Shown: piece after piece, positions 1-7,775 of the stretch
Position numbering within the stretch: the first letter of the stretch is position 1
How the letters are laid out: every line of letters starts with the position of its first letter
Source of the DNA: Winogradskyella sp.
Lineage (GTDB): Bacteria; Bacteroidota; Bacteroidia; Flavobacteriales; Flavobacteriaceae
Direction of reading: 5' to 3'
DNA: 35,466 nt
Assembly (NCBI RefSeq): GCF_025210595.1
Contig: NZ_JAOARH010000030.1
Span: forward strand, 1-35,466
Made by a program: the position numbers and the translations under genes
The notes under the pieces: model-generated
Database searches by the model: none
What the model was told of the DNA's origin: nothing
The model's input: the letters and a program-made list of their open reading frames with translations, nothing else

Positions 1-1533
1 GGCAGACAGGCTTGGGAAGCTTTTGCTCCTGTATACAATGCCGTTGTTCTTATGAAAATTATTTCTCGTCCTTGGTGGTGGGTTATTTTAATGTTTTTAC
101 CAATTGTGAATCTAATTATGATTCCTGCCGCTTGGGTAGAAACAGCCAGAGCTTTTGGAAAAGACACCAAAATAGATGCTCTTATTTGCATCGTTACACT
201 AGGTTTTTACCTTTATTATTTAAACTACGTTGCAGATGTTAACTATATTGAAAACAGAGAGCTAAAACCAAAAACTTCTACAGGAGAATGGATAACCTCT
301 ATTCTATTTGCCATTGTTGCAGCTACTATTGTACACACCTATTTCTTTCAACCGTTTGTAATCCCTTCATCATCTTTAGAAAAGTCCTTATTGGTAGGTG
401 ATTTTTTAATAGTGAGTAAAATACACTATGGCGCAAGAGCTCCAATGACAACTGTTGGCGCACCAATGGTACATGATACCATTCCTAAATTAGGTACTAA
501 ATCTTATTTGTTTGATGATAATTTCGATAAACGTAAAACGTCTTGGAAAAACAAACTACAGCTACCTTATTTAAGACTTCCTGGTTTTGAAAAAGTAGAA
601 CGAAACGATATTGTGGTATTTAACCAACCTGCAGATACATTGCTAGATATGAATGTATTTACACCAGATCGTAATTACTACAAACCTATAGACAAAAAAA
701 CCAATTTGGTAAAGCGTTGTGTTGGTTTGCCAGGAGACACATTAGAACTAAGGAATGGCTACGTATTTATTAATGGTAAGCAAAATAAATTACCACCAAG
801 ATCTCATTTACAGTTTTCTTATCGTTTAACCTTAAAAAAACCAATTGAAACTACTGGTGAAGAACGTATGTTTTACAACATGCTAGATAAAGCAGATATT
901 GATGATGGTTTTAGAATTAATCCAGATGGATCTTTTTATTTAGCGGCAGTATCTAATGAAGCTGTAAATAAACTAAAAGTTCAGCCTAACGTTGCTAGTG
1001 TTGAACGTGTAACTCAAGAAAAAGGAATGTCTGGAAACATCTTTCCTAGAGATCCTAATTACAGATGGAATGTTGACCACTTTGGTAAATTATGGATTCC
1101 TAAAGCTGGCGAAACCATTCAACTCAATATTGAAAACATATCGCTTTATAAACGTGCAATTGGTGAATATGAAGGTAATAAAGTTGTGACTAGAGATAAT
1201 CAAATATTCATCAACGACCAACCAGCTACATCGTACACATTTAAACAAGATTACTATTGGATGATGGGAGATAACCGTCATAATTCTATTGATAGTAGAT
1301 ATTGGGGATTTGTGCCTTACGATCATATTTTTGGGAAGCCAGTCTTTATTTGGATGAGTATTGATGGTATTAACGATGGTCTTAAAAACTGGAAATTCCG
1401 TTGGGACAGAATCTTTACAACAGTGAGTGGTAGCGGTGAACGCACTTCATACTTAATTCCATTTTTAGTGATTTTATTTGGAATTTATGGTTTCAATAAA
1501 TGGAAAAAGAAAAAGAAGGCTAAGGCGTCTTAA
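1..1533 (+). CDS. lepB: Signal peptidase I, 5'-truncated by window edge
   Basis: Membrane serine protease that removes signal peptides from exported proteins, using a Ser/Lys dyad. The frame is open from base 1, and the residues before the first in-window ATG (base 52) read GRQAWEAFAPVYNAVVL. They continue the family N-terminus, so the true start lies upstream. Two hydrophobic segments precede the catalytic region. The motif IPSSSLEKSLLVGD carries the nucleophile Ser (codon 373-375), where most family members have SxM rather than SxL. The general-base Lys is in VKRCVGLPGD (codon 712-714). The box GDNRHNSIDSRYWGF is at 1267-1311. The spacing between Ser and Lys (113 residues) and between Lys and the GDNR box is much longer than in E. 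coli LepB, as is usual in Bacteroidota. A final membrane helix ends in a Lys-rich tail. The WbqC gene follows 19 bases later on the same strand. Confidence 0.95.
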   Translation, partial: GRQAWEAFAPVYNAVVLMKIISRPWWWVILMFLPIVNLIMIPAAWVETARAFGKDTKIDALICIVTLGFYLYYLNYVADVNYIENRELKPKTSTGEWITSILFAIVAATIVHTYFFQPFVIPSSSLEKSLLVGDFLIVSKIHYGARAPMTTVGAPMVHDTIPKLGTKSYLFDDNFDKRKTSWKNKLQLPYLRLPGFEKVERNDIVVFNQPADTLLDMNVFTPDRNYYKPIDKKTNLVKRCVGLPGDTLELRNGYVFINGKQNKLPPRSHLQFSYRLTLKKPIETTGEERMFYNMLDKADIDDGFRINPDGSFYLAAVSNEAVNKLKVQPNVASVERVTQEKGMSGNIFPRDPNYRWNVDHFGKLWIPKAGETIQLNIENISLYKRAIGEYEGNKVVTRDNQIFINDQPATSYTFKQDYYWMMGDNRHNSIDSRYWGFVPYDHIFGKPVFIWMSIDGINDGLKNWKFRWDRIFTTVSGSGERTSYLIPFLVILFGIYGFNKWKKKKKAKAS

Positions 1534-1552
1534 TCTATTTAAGTGACATTAT

Positions 1553-2173
1553 ATGGATTGTCTTATACATCCAACTTATTTTCCAAACATAGCTCACTTT
1601 GTTACTATGGCAAATTCAGATTCGGTATGCTTTGAGGTTTGTGATAATTACCAAAAACAGTCTTTTAGAAATCGTACAGAAATCTATGCTGCTAACGGAA
1701 AACTAGCTTTATCAGTTCCTGTGAGTTATTCTCAAAAAAACAGACAATTGTATAAAGATGTAAAAATTGCTAATGAAGACAGGTGGCAGATACAGCACCT
1801 AAAATCATTACAATCTGCTTATAGTATGTCGCCTTTTTTTGAATATTACATTGATGATTTAATGCCTCTTTTTGAAAAGAAATTCGACTATATTTTAGAT
1901 TTAAACCTAAGCTGTTTTGAAGTGCTTAAAGACAGTCTTCAAATAGATATTTCAACATCAAAAACAGAACTATTCGAAAAAGAACCTTTTCATAAAACAG
2001 ATTTTAGACCAATGGTTAATCGTAATTATAAAGTAGGTTCCCTAAGTTATTATACACAAGTTTTTACCGAAAAACATGGTTTTATTACTAACCTAAGTAT
2101 CTTAGATCTATTATTTAATGAAGGTCCAAACACAGAGTTATATCTAAAAAAACAAACTTTAGAACAATGCTAA
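1553..2173 (+). CDS. WbqC-like family protein
   Basis: A 206-residue protein assigned to the WbqC-like family from the N-terminal LIHPTYFPNIAHF and the central HLKSLQSAYSMSPFFEYY, both typical of that family. Members occur in polysaccharide-related loci and in conserved flavobacterial housekeeping clusters, but no reaction is firmly established. No signal peptide or membrane segment is visible, so it is probably cytoplasmic. It starts 19 bases after lepB and its 3' end overlaps the next gene by 7 bases, so the three genes are probably co-transcribed. The family assignment is strong. Any glycan-transfer role is inference only. Confidence 0.85.
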   Translation: MDCLIHPTYFPNIAHFVTMANSDSVCFEVCDNYQKQSFRNRTEIYAANGKLALSVPVSYSQKNRQLYKDVKIANEDRWQIQHLKSLQSAYSMSPFFEYYIDDLMPLFEKKFDYILDLNLSCFEVLKDSLQIDISTSKTELFEKEPFHKTDFRPMVNRNYKVGSLSYYTQVFTEKHGFITNLSILDLLFNEGPNTELYLKKQTLEQC

Positions 2174-2475
2174 GATTTTGCATTCATTATGGTTTGCATT
2201 TTGGGCTACCATTAGTCATTGCTCTTATTTTCTTTAGAAAAAATTGGCTAAAAGCTTATCTTATAATGCTCTCGGCATTTATTATAGATTTAGATCATTT
2301 ACTAGCCAATCCTATTTTTGATCCAAACCGTTGTAGTATTAATTTTCACCCACTCCACACCTACTATGCCATTGGAGTATATTTTTTATTTCTAATACCA
2401 AAACAAACACGTTTTTTTGGTATTGGACTCTTTGTGCATATTATTGCAGATAGTGCTGATTGTTTACTAATCTAA
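2167..2475 (+). CDS. DUF6122-like small integral membrane protein
   Basis: A 102-residue protein, mostly hydrophobic, with about four predicted membrane helices. The conserved-looking polar elements FIIDLDHLLANPIFDPNRCS, FHPLHTYYA and HIIADSADC recall the DUF6122 family and the His/Asp-rich membrane proteins related to metal-dependent hydrolases (DLDH, HPLH, HIIAD). The ATG overlaps the end of the WbqC gene by 7 bases, which suggests translational coupling. Its last 9 bases overlap the 3' end of the convergent EEP gene. No function is known to me; the His/Asp spacing could bind metal, but that is inference. Confidence 0.75.
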   Translation: MLRFCIHYGLHFGLPLVIALIFFRKNWLKAYLIMLSAFIIDLDHLLANPIFDPNRCSINFHPLHTYYAIGVYFLFLIPKQTRFFGIGLFVHIIADSADCLLI

Positions 2476-3501
2476 CTTTAAAGTAGCTTTTATTGGGTAG
2501 TGGTCAGAAAGTTTCATGTTAGAATAAGACTTAAAACCATTGACCTGAAAATCTTCATCAGCTAGAATAAAATCAATTCTTAACGGAAAAAACTTAAAGT
2601 CAAAAGTTTTTCCAAAGCCATTACCAGCTTCTTTAAACGTATCTTTAAGATCATCACCAAGAATCTCTTTATAACTATAAGAATAAGCTGTATTATTAAA
2701 ATCTCCTGCTACAATAACTTTATACTTACATTTAGATTTATGCTCTAAAAACAGCTCTACTTGCGTCTGCTGCATTATAAATGCTGCTTTAACACGCTTT
2801 AAAAACACATCTCTAGAATGCTGACTGTTAATATAGTCTATCTGAGTATTAATTTTTGAAGATTGAAGATGAACATTGTAAACTCTAATGGTATCTTTCT
2901 CTTTTACCACATCTACAAACACAGCATTATTGTTGGTGTTTTCAAACTCTAAGGATCCCGAATTTATAATAGGGAATTTAGAAAAAATAGCATGACCTCC
3001 TCTAACATTCTTCTTATACCTACCATTAAAATGAGAATAGCCTTTTAACTTAATTGGTGTACCTCTGGTATATTCTTGTATACAAATAACATCTGGTGAT
3101 TCTTCATAAAACAAGTCTACTATATCTTCTCTTGTAGTTTTATTAGGTTTCCAGTTATACTTATTAAACAATCTAACATTAAATGACATTACAGAAAAAT
3201 TATCTGAATCTTCAATATTCTTAGACGATGAAAATTTATACAGCGACCCTAAATAACTCCAACCCAAAACCAAAACAATCAATGACAAGAGCATTTGTTT
3301 TCTTACTCGAAGTAACCAGTATAAAAAAAAGAGAATATTTAATATAATTAATAAAGGGACTCCTAAACTTAAAACCGATAACGTTGCAAAGCTTTTTGGT
3401 GGTACGTATGGCAAAAAGTAAGAGATTAAAAGCAAAAGTGCTGCCAACGTATTGACAATAAATATAACTTTATTAAAGAATCTAAACTTTTTCATATTCA
3501 T
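2467..3501 (-). CDS. Endonuclease/exonuclease/phosphatase (EEP) family membrane protein
   Basis: A 344-residue protein with about three N-terminal hydrophobic segments (residues 10-90) followed by an EEP phosphohydrolase domain. Family motifs appear in order: MSFNVRLFN, DVICIQEY (metal-binding Glu), GGHAIFSKFP, VYNVHLQSSKI, VIVAGDFNN, RIDFILA and the terminal SDHYPIKATL (catalytic Asp-His). All expected catalytic positions look intact. EEP enzymes cleave phosphodiester or phosphoester bonds in nucleic acids, lipids or inositol phosphates, and the substrate here cannot be read from sequence. It is the last gene of the long minus-strand cluster and follows the second rhomboid gene by 23 bases. 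The N-terminus has two closely spaced Met codons; residue 3 is an equally good start. Confidence 0.9.
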   Translation of the reverse strand: MNMKKFRFFNKVIFIVNTLAALLLLISYFLPYVPPKSFATLSVLSLGVPLLIILNILFFLYWLLRVRKQMLLSLIVLVLGWSYLGSLYKFSSSKNIEDSDNFSVMSFNVRLFNKYNWKPNKTTREDIVDLFYEESPDVICIQEYTRGTPIKLKGYSHFNGRYKKNVRGGHAIFSKFPIINSGSLEFENTNNNAVFVDVVKEKDTIRVYNVHLQSSKINTQIDYINSQHSRDVFLKRVKAAFIMQQTQVELFLEHKSKCKYKVIVAGDFNNTAYSYSYKEILGDDLKDTFKEAGNGFGKTFDFKFFPLRIDFILADEDFQVNGFKSYSNMKLSDHYPIKATLKLD

Positions 3502-3524
3502 TTCCCGTAAAAACGAAAATCAAA

Positions 3525-4394
3525 TTATTTCTTACCAGCCTTAAACAAAAATTCTTTTTCTTCAGAAGTTAAACTTTCATAACCACTTTTACTTATTTTA
3601 TCTAAAATAAGGTCTATTTTTTTCTGGTCATTGTAGGTATGAAACTCTTGTTTTGTTTTACCTGCATAAGATTTTTTATTTTGGTTTCTATGCACCGTTT
3701 TTAAATTAGATTTTGGTTGAAACCAACTTACAACAGCATCCATTACACGCTCAAAACCAGTACCAATGTCTTTTCCTTGTTTCAATTTTGTTGCATACAG
3801 ATAACCCAACAACGCACCACCAAGATGAGCTACGTTACCGCCTTGATTCCATCCAAACAGCCCTAAAACATCCATGACAACCAAAGCAATAGCAATATAT
3901 TTTAGTTTTATATTAAATGTAAAGACTCTTACTTCTGTTTCAGCCATATAAACACCCAAAAATATCAACAATGCTCTAATTCCTGCTGAGGCACCAACAA
4001 CACCAGAAGTGTTTATGAGAAAACTTTTTGGGAAGACATTATACACAAACAAAAATGCTAATCCACCAACTATAATTCCTAAAAAGTAAATGTTCAGCGC
4101 CATTTTTGGTCGGAACAGGTTTAATAACATTCTAGATATATAATACAATACCAATAAGTTAAACAGCACATGAAAAAAACCATAATGTGCAAAACCATAA
4201 GTGATAAGTGTCCAAGGTTTCCATAGAAACTGAAAAAAATCTGAGGGTAAGCTTAAATAAGATAAAGCTTTATCTGTGCGTACAAAAACTTTAATTAATT
4301 GTCCTACTATAAAAACGATTATGTTGATGACAATAATCTTTTCAAACGCGTTGAATCTATTAAACTTATATTTTAAATCTTCAAAAGTGTTCAT
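3525..4394 (-). CDS. Rhomboid family intramembrane serine protease with C-terminal cytoplasmic tail
   Basis: Membrane protease of the rhomboid family with about six hydrophobic segments. The GlpG-like HYGFFHVLFN provides the oxyanion His/Asn, GASAGI carries the nucleophile Ser, and NVAHLGGALLGY carries the catalytic His, so it should be active. After the membrane domain comes a basic soluble tail ending KISKSGYESLTSEEKEFLF, which resembles the DUF6576-type tail of flavobacterial rhomboids. I chose the ATG at 4394, two bases after the stop of the upstream rhomboid gene. A TTG at 4406 would add four residues and overlap that gene. The tandem arrangement suggests coupled translation of two rhomboids. 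Confidence 0.92.
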   Translation of the reverse strand: MNTFEDLKYKFNRFNAFEKIIVINIIVFIVGQLIKVFVRTDKALSYLSLPSDFFQFLWKPWTLITYGFAHYGFFHVLFNLLVLYYISRMLLNLFRPKMALNIYFLGIIVGGLAFLFVYNVFPKSFLINTSGVVGASAGIRALLIFLGVYMAETEVRVFTFNIKLKYIAIALVVMDVLGLFGWNQGGNVAHLGGALLGYLYATKLKQGKDIGTGFERVMDAVVSWFQPKSNLKTVHRNQNKKSYAGKTKQEFHTYNDQKKIDLILDKISKSGYESLTSEEKEFLFKAGKK

Positions 4395-4396
4395 GG

Positions 4397-5146
4397 TTAA
4401 TTCCAACGGTATTTATCTCTCTCATTTTTCTTCCAGAAATACATCAACAAAAATCCTGTTAATGCACCACCAACGTGAGCCATATAAGCTGTATTACTTG
4501 GGCTAAATATAGACTGTCCTGATAACGCTGAGAAAAGGTCTAAAGCTATAATTGCAGGAATAAAATATTTGGCTTTTATAGGAATTGGTAAGAAAATCAA
4601 CATTAATTTAGATTCTGGAAATAACATTCCGAAAGCCACTAAAACTCCCATAATAGCACCAGAAGCACCTACCATTGTGGAATTAAAAGCACTAACAAAT
4701 CCTTCAAAATTATCACCTAGTGCAGGTACCCATCGTTTATCGTACTGACCATCACCTAAAATTTTCACTATATCTGATGGCGAAAAACCAGACTCTATCA
4801 AAGTTTCTAAACCTGTATTATATTGAAAATAAAGAAATGCTACTTGAATAATTGCTGCACCAAAACCAGACAGTAGATAAAAAACAATAAACTTTCTCAT
4901 TCCAAAAACCTGCTCTACAGTAGTACCAAACATCCAAAGCGCAAACATATTAAACAAAATATGCGTTAAATCTCCATGCATAAACATATGCGTTAATACT
5001 TGCCAAGGTTGAAACAGTTGATTCTTCGGAAAGTATAATGCAAACCACTCATAGAAAGCACCATTACCAATGGTTATCGTTCCTATAAACATTAACACAT
5101 TAATTATCAATAAATGTTTTACAGCATCAGTAATCTGTTGTCTCAT
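4397..5146 (-). CDS. Rhomboid family intramembrane serine protease
   Basis: A 249-residue six-helix rhomboid protease. Visible hallmarks are the L1-loop and helix-2 motif HGDLTHILFNMFALWMFG, the nucleophile Ser in GASGAIMG, and the catalytic His in AHVGGALTGF. There is a hydrophilic insertion of about 45 residues before the Ser helix (around residues 115-155). Unlike its neighbour it has only a short C-terminal tail (KKNERDKYRWN). It lies 3 bases downstream of mutL and 2 bases upstream of the second rhomboid, firmly inside the minus-strand cluster. Substrates are unknown. The two rhomboids differ in loops and tail and are not a recent duplication. Confidence 0.93.
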   Translation of the reverse strand: MRQQITDAVKHLLIINVLMFIGTITIGNGAFYEWFALYFPKNQLFQPWQVLTHMFMHGDLTHILFNMFALWMFGTTVEQVFGMRKFIVFYLLSGFGAAIIQVAFLYFQYNTGLETLIESGFSPSDIVKILGDGQYDKRWVPALGDNFEGFVSAFNSTMVGASGAIMGVLVAFGMLFPESKLMLIFLPIPIKAKYFIPAIIALDLFSALSGQSIFSPSNTAYMAHVGGALTGFLLMYFWKKNERDKYRWN

Positions 5147-5149
5147 ATA

Positions 5150-7006
5150 TTACATAAATTTTTTCTCAATATCATCAACTGATAGTGTAACAAAGGTTAT
5201 TCTGTTGGTTGGTGATACATTCGGTTCCTTACAAGCAAATAAACTATTAACTAAATGTTCTTGCTCTGTACTATTTAGCGTCTGTCCGTTTTTTATCGCT
5301 AAGCTTTTTGCCATAGATTTAGCTAATAAATCTGTAGCACTAAAATTAGCATCTGGCACATCATTCTCAACATCACTTATTAATTGCTCTAATATTATAG
5401 ATACTTCACTTTCTGGTACACCAACTGGCACTCCTGTTATGGTAATATCTTCTTCAGTAACGTTAGAAAACACAAAACCTGTATATTCTAAATCTTCTTT
5501 TAAATCTTTAATAATATTACTTTCGCTTGGTGTAAAATGCAACTGTAATGGAAACAACAATTGTTGACTTGTAGCTTCCTTAATAGTAATGTGCTTTAAA
5601 AAGTTTTCGTACAATACACGTTGATGCGCTCTATTTTGATCTATAACCAGCATTCCAGATTTTAGTGTACTTACAATATACTTTTGTTGTAATTGAAATG
5701 TTGTTTTACTGGTTTCTATAGAAGCATCACTAAAAATAGATTCGGTTTTAGCATCACTCTCAAAAGTAACTTCACTAAAATTATCATTAGAGTTATTTCC
5801 TTTAGACTCTAAACCTACATATAAACTTTCCCAAGATGTAGTTTTAGTTTGCTTAAAATTAGTTTTTGCAGGACTTTGTTTTGTACTCACACTATCATCT
5901 GCAAACGGATTAAAACTTCGATCTACTTCTATTGTTGGTGCTGAGCCTGCTTTATCTTTGTAGCTATAAGGTGTATTAAAACTGTTTTGATGTTCAAAAT
6001 CTAAAACTGGCGCAATATTAAATTGCCCTAAGCTATGCTTTACTGCCGAACGTAAAATAGCATATAAGGTATGCTCATCATCAAACTTAATTTCGGTTTT
6101 AGTTGGATGAATATTAATATCTATCGTCTTAGGATCTACTGTTAGATTTAAGAAATAACTTGGATGATAACCATCTTTTAACAAGCCTTCAAACGCAGCA
6201 CTAATAGCATGATTTAGGTAAGGGCTTTTAATAAAACGTTGGTTCACAAAAAAGAATTGTTCAGAACGTGTTTTTTTAGAATACTCTGGTTTACCAACAA
6301 ATCCTGAAATTTTTAACACTTCGGTTTCCTCTTCTACAGGCACTAGTTTTTCATTGGTTTTATTCCCAAAAATATGCACTACACGCTGTCTGTAATTTTC
6401 TTGAGGTAAATTAAACAACTCACTACCATTATGATAAAAGGCAAATGCAATATTGGGATGCGCTAAAGCCACGCGATGAAACTCATCAGTAATATGTCTT
6501 AATTCTACAGCATCTGACTTTAAAAAATTTCGTCTCGCAGGAATGTTAAAAAACAAGTTCTTTACAGCAACTGATGTGCCTGTTGGTGTGACTGAAACCT
6601 CTTGAGACTTCACTTTGCTTCCTTCAATTTCTATAGCAGTCCCTAATTCGTCCTCTGGTCGTTTAGTTTTTAATTCTACATGTGCAATGGCAGCAATACT
6701 CGCTAAAGCTTCACCACGAAAACCTTTAGTGTTTAATTGAAATAAATCTTCAGCTGATTGTATTTTGGATGTAGCATGACGCTCAAAACTCAATCGTGCA
6801 TCTGTTACACTCATCCCTTTGCCATTGTCAATCACCTGAACTAAGGTTTTACCAGCATCTTTTATAATAAGTTTTATTTCGGTAGCATTAGCATCTATAG
6901 CATTTTCTAAAAGTTCTTTAACTACAGAAGCTGGTCGTTGCACTACCTCACCTGCTGCGATTTGGTTAGCAACATGATCTGGTAAAAGTTGAATAATATC
7001 TGTCAT
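5150..7006 (-). CDS. mutL: DNA mismatch repair protein MutL with degenerate endonuclease motifs
   Basis: A 618-residue MutL that couples MutS mismatch recognition to downstream repair steps. The N-terminal GHKL ATPase (residues 1-330) is intact: LPDHVANQIAAGEVVQRP, ELLENAIDANA (Mg/ATP-binding Glu and Asn), DNGKGM, RHATSKI, TKGFRGEAL and the NIHPTKTEI motif. A low-complexity linker spans about 335-435, and the dimerisation domain covers 435-618. The nuclease motif DQHA(x)2E(x)4E of MutH-lacking bacteria appears as DQNRAHQRVLYE (456-467). The CPHGRP metal site is replaced by SPTNRI (598-603), while ACK (591-593) remains. The upstream small membrane-protein gene overlaps by one base, and a rhomboid gene follows 3 bases later. 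Confidence 0.96.
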   Translation of the reverse strand: MTDIIQLLPDHVANQIAAGEVVQRPASVVKELLENAIDANATEIKLIIKDAGKTLVQVIDNGKGMSVTDARLSFERHATSKIQSAEDLFQLNTKGFRGEALASIAAIAHVELKTKRPEDELGTAIEIEGSKVKSQEVSVTPTGTSVAVKNLFFNIPARRNFLKSDAVELRHITDEFHRVALAHPNIAFAFYHNGSELFNLPQENYRQRVVHIFGNKTNEKLVPVEEETEVLKISGFVGKPEYSKKTRSEQFFFVNQRFIKSPYLNHAISAAFEGLLKDGYHPSYFLNLTVDPKTIDINIHPTKTEIKFDDEHTLYAILRSAVKHSLGQFNIAPVLDFEHQNSFNTPYSYKDKAGSAPTIEVDRSFNPFADDSVSTKQSPAKTNFKQTKTTSWESLYVGLESKGNNSNDNFSEVTFESDAKTESIFSDASIETSKTTFQLQQKYIVSTLKSGMLVIDQNRAHQRVLYENFLKHITIKEATSQQLLFPLQLHFTPSESNIIKDLKEDLEYTGFVFSNVTEEDITITGVPVGVPESEVSIILEQLISDVENDVPDANFSATDLLAKSMAKSLAIKNGQTLNSTEQEHLVNSLFACKEPNVSPTNRITFVTLSVDDIEKKFM

Positions 7007-7290
7007 TAGCTTTGAGGGAAGAAAATAGACAAGTCGAAACCAATTAAGAATAAAAACAACAGAATTAAAATACCTGCAATAACAAAAATGCGTTTATTTA
7101 CCTTTTCATCTCTGTCATTTTGGTACTCATCCATTGCAGCATTCCATTTTCCTTTAATGCCTTTTGGTGGGTTTATAGTTTTTCTAAAGTCATCAAATTT
7201 GTGCTTTAACTCATAAGGATTACCATCACCTTTATAATAGCGAGGCTTGTAATTATACTTTCGATTTTTTTTCAATTTCATTAAACCCAT
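7006..7290 (-). CDS. Small bitopic membrane protein with N-terminal YKPR motif
   Basis: A 94-residue protein I cannot name. The first 65 residues are hydrophilic and strongly basic, beginning MGLMKLKKNRKYNYKPRYY. One membrane helix follows at about 68-88 (IFVIAGILILLFLFLIGFDL), with a very short C-terminal end. By the positive-inside rule the N-terminus is cytoplasmic. It shares a basic-aromatic-YKPR-aromatic signature with the next upstream gene and, more loosely, with the TPR protein of the same cluster. Its stop overlaps the mutL ATG by one base, so translation is probably coupled. Met4 is an alternative start. Conservation of the shared motif argues that it is a real gene. Confidence 0.75.
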   Translation of the reverse strand: MGLMKLKKNRKYNYKPRYYKGDGNPYELKHKFDDFRKTINPPKGIKGKWNAAMDEYQNDRDEKVNKRIFVIAGILILLFLFLIGFDLSIFFPQS

Positions 7291-7298
7291 AAGATCCT

Positions 7299-7526
7299 TT
7301 ATTTAATATACCCTTCTAGAATATACATTAAAACAAAAAGAGCTAACAACATCATAATTAAAGCAGGTAATGAAAATAATTTACTCCCTTTTCGTTTATT
7401 ACCACCTTTTATTTCAAGCCATTTACGCTCCAAGTCGTCTTTCGACTCTTCCCGATGAGCATCGGAATTAGAATCCTGAAAACGAGGCTTATAACTAAAT
7501 TGTTTATTTTTTCTTTGATTGAACAA
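7299..7526 (-). CDS. Small bitopic membrane protein with N-terminal YKPR motif, TTG start
   Basis: A 75-residue protein, unnamed. It has a hydrophilic charged N-terminal part with RKNKQFSYKPRFQ at residues 5-17, and one membrane helix at about 50-70 (LFSLPALIMMLLALFVLMYI). It has the same layout as the neighbouring 94-residue protein, so the two look like distant paralogues. The only usable start in the frame is the TTG at 7526; an in-frame stop lies 6 bases upstream and no ATG precedes the membrane helix. It ends 8 bases before the next gene. Upstream is a 239-base gap containing repeat debris, after ribH. No function can be assigned. Confidence 0.65.
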   Translation of the reverse strand: MFNQRKNKQFSYKPRFQDSNSDAHREESKDDLERKWLEIKGGNKRKGSKLFSLPALIMMLLALFVLMYILEGYIK

Positions 7527-7669
7527 GTTACCTTATTTACTAAAACTTGAATTACTCAAAAGTACTTAAAATACTAGGAAAAATTGCCTAAGGATTCCTT
7601 AAAATTATCAACAAAAAAGATGCCATGATGAAGATGAAGACGAAAATGAAAGATAATTAAAATAATATA

Positions 7670-7716
7670 AGATTGCTTTGTTACTCGTTCCTCGCGAATC
7701 CGCAAAGTCACTATGC
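7670..7716. repeat. Degenerate dispersed intergenic repeat
   Basis: Within the 239-base gap between ribH and the 75-residue protein, the stretch GATTGCTTTG...TCGTTCCTCGCGAAT...CGCAAAGTCA resembles the dispersed intergenic element seen in many Bacteroidota genomes, whose reverse-strand core reads roughly GCGAGGAACGAAGCAATC. It has partial dyad symmetry (GCTTTG / CAAAG). The rest of the gap, 7527-7669, is AT-rich and shows no open frame or clear promoter. Recognition is from memory of the general motif, not from a database. Confidence 0.45.
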
Positions 7717-7740
7717 TTATGAATATTTACCTAGACTTTA

Positions 7741-7775
7741 CTGCATACTGATTACTAGACACTAATCACTTAGTA
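7741..7775. repeat. Degenerate heptamer tandem repeat running into the ribH 3' end
   Basis: Five successive 7-base units each begin with CT and end with A: CTGCATA, CTGATTA, CTAGACA, CTAATCA and CTTAGTA, followed by another CT. The period of exactly seven is clear although the inner bases vary. The ribH stop codon (7766-7768) and its last codons lie inside the array, so the tail of RibH is partly repeat-derived. Heptamer arrays of this kind occur in flavobacterial intergenic DNA. Confidence 0.5.

Noticed and set aside
4395-4406. TTG start at 4406 for the tailed rhomboid
   Set aside because: It would overlap the previous gene, and the ATG at 4394 lies right after that gene's stop and gives a more family-like N-terminus.
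5070-5567. 165-codon + strand open frame
   Set aside because: It lies antisense to mutL and the rhomboid start, is Ser/Asn/Leu-rich in the way of antisense frames, and has no recognisable domain.
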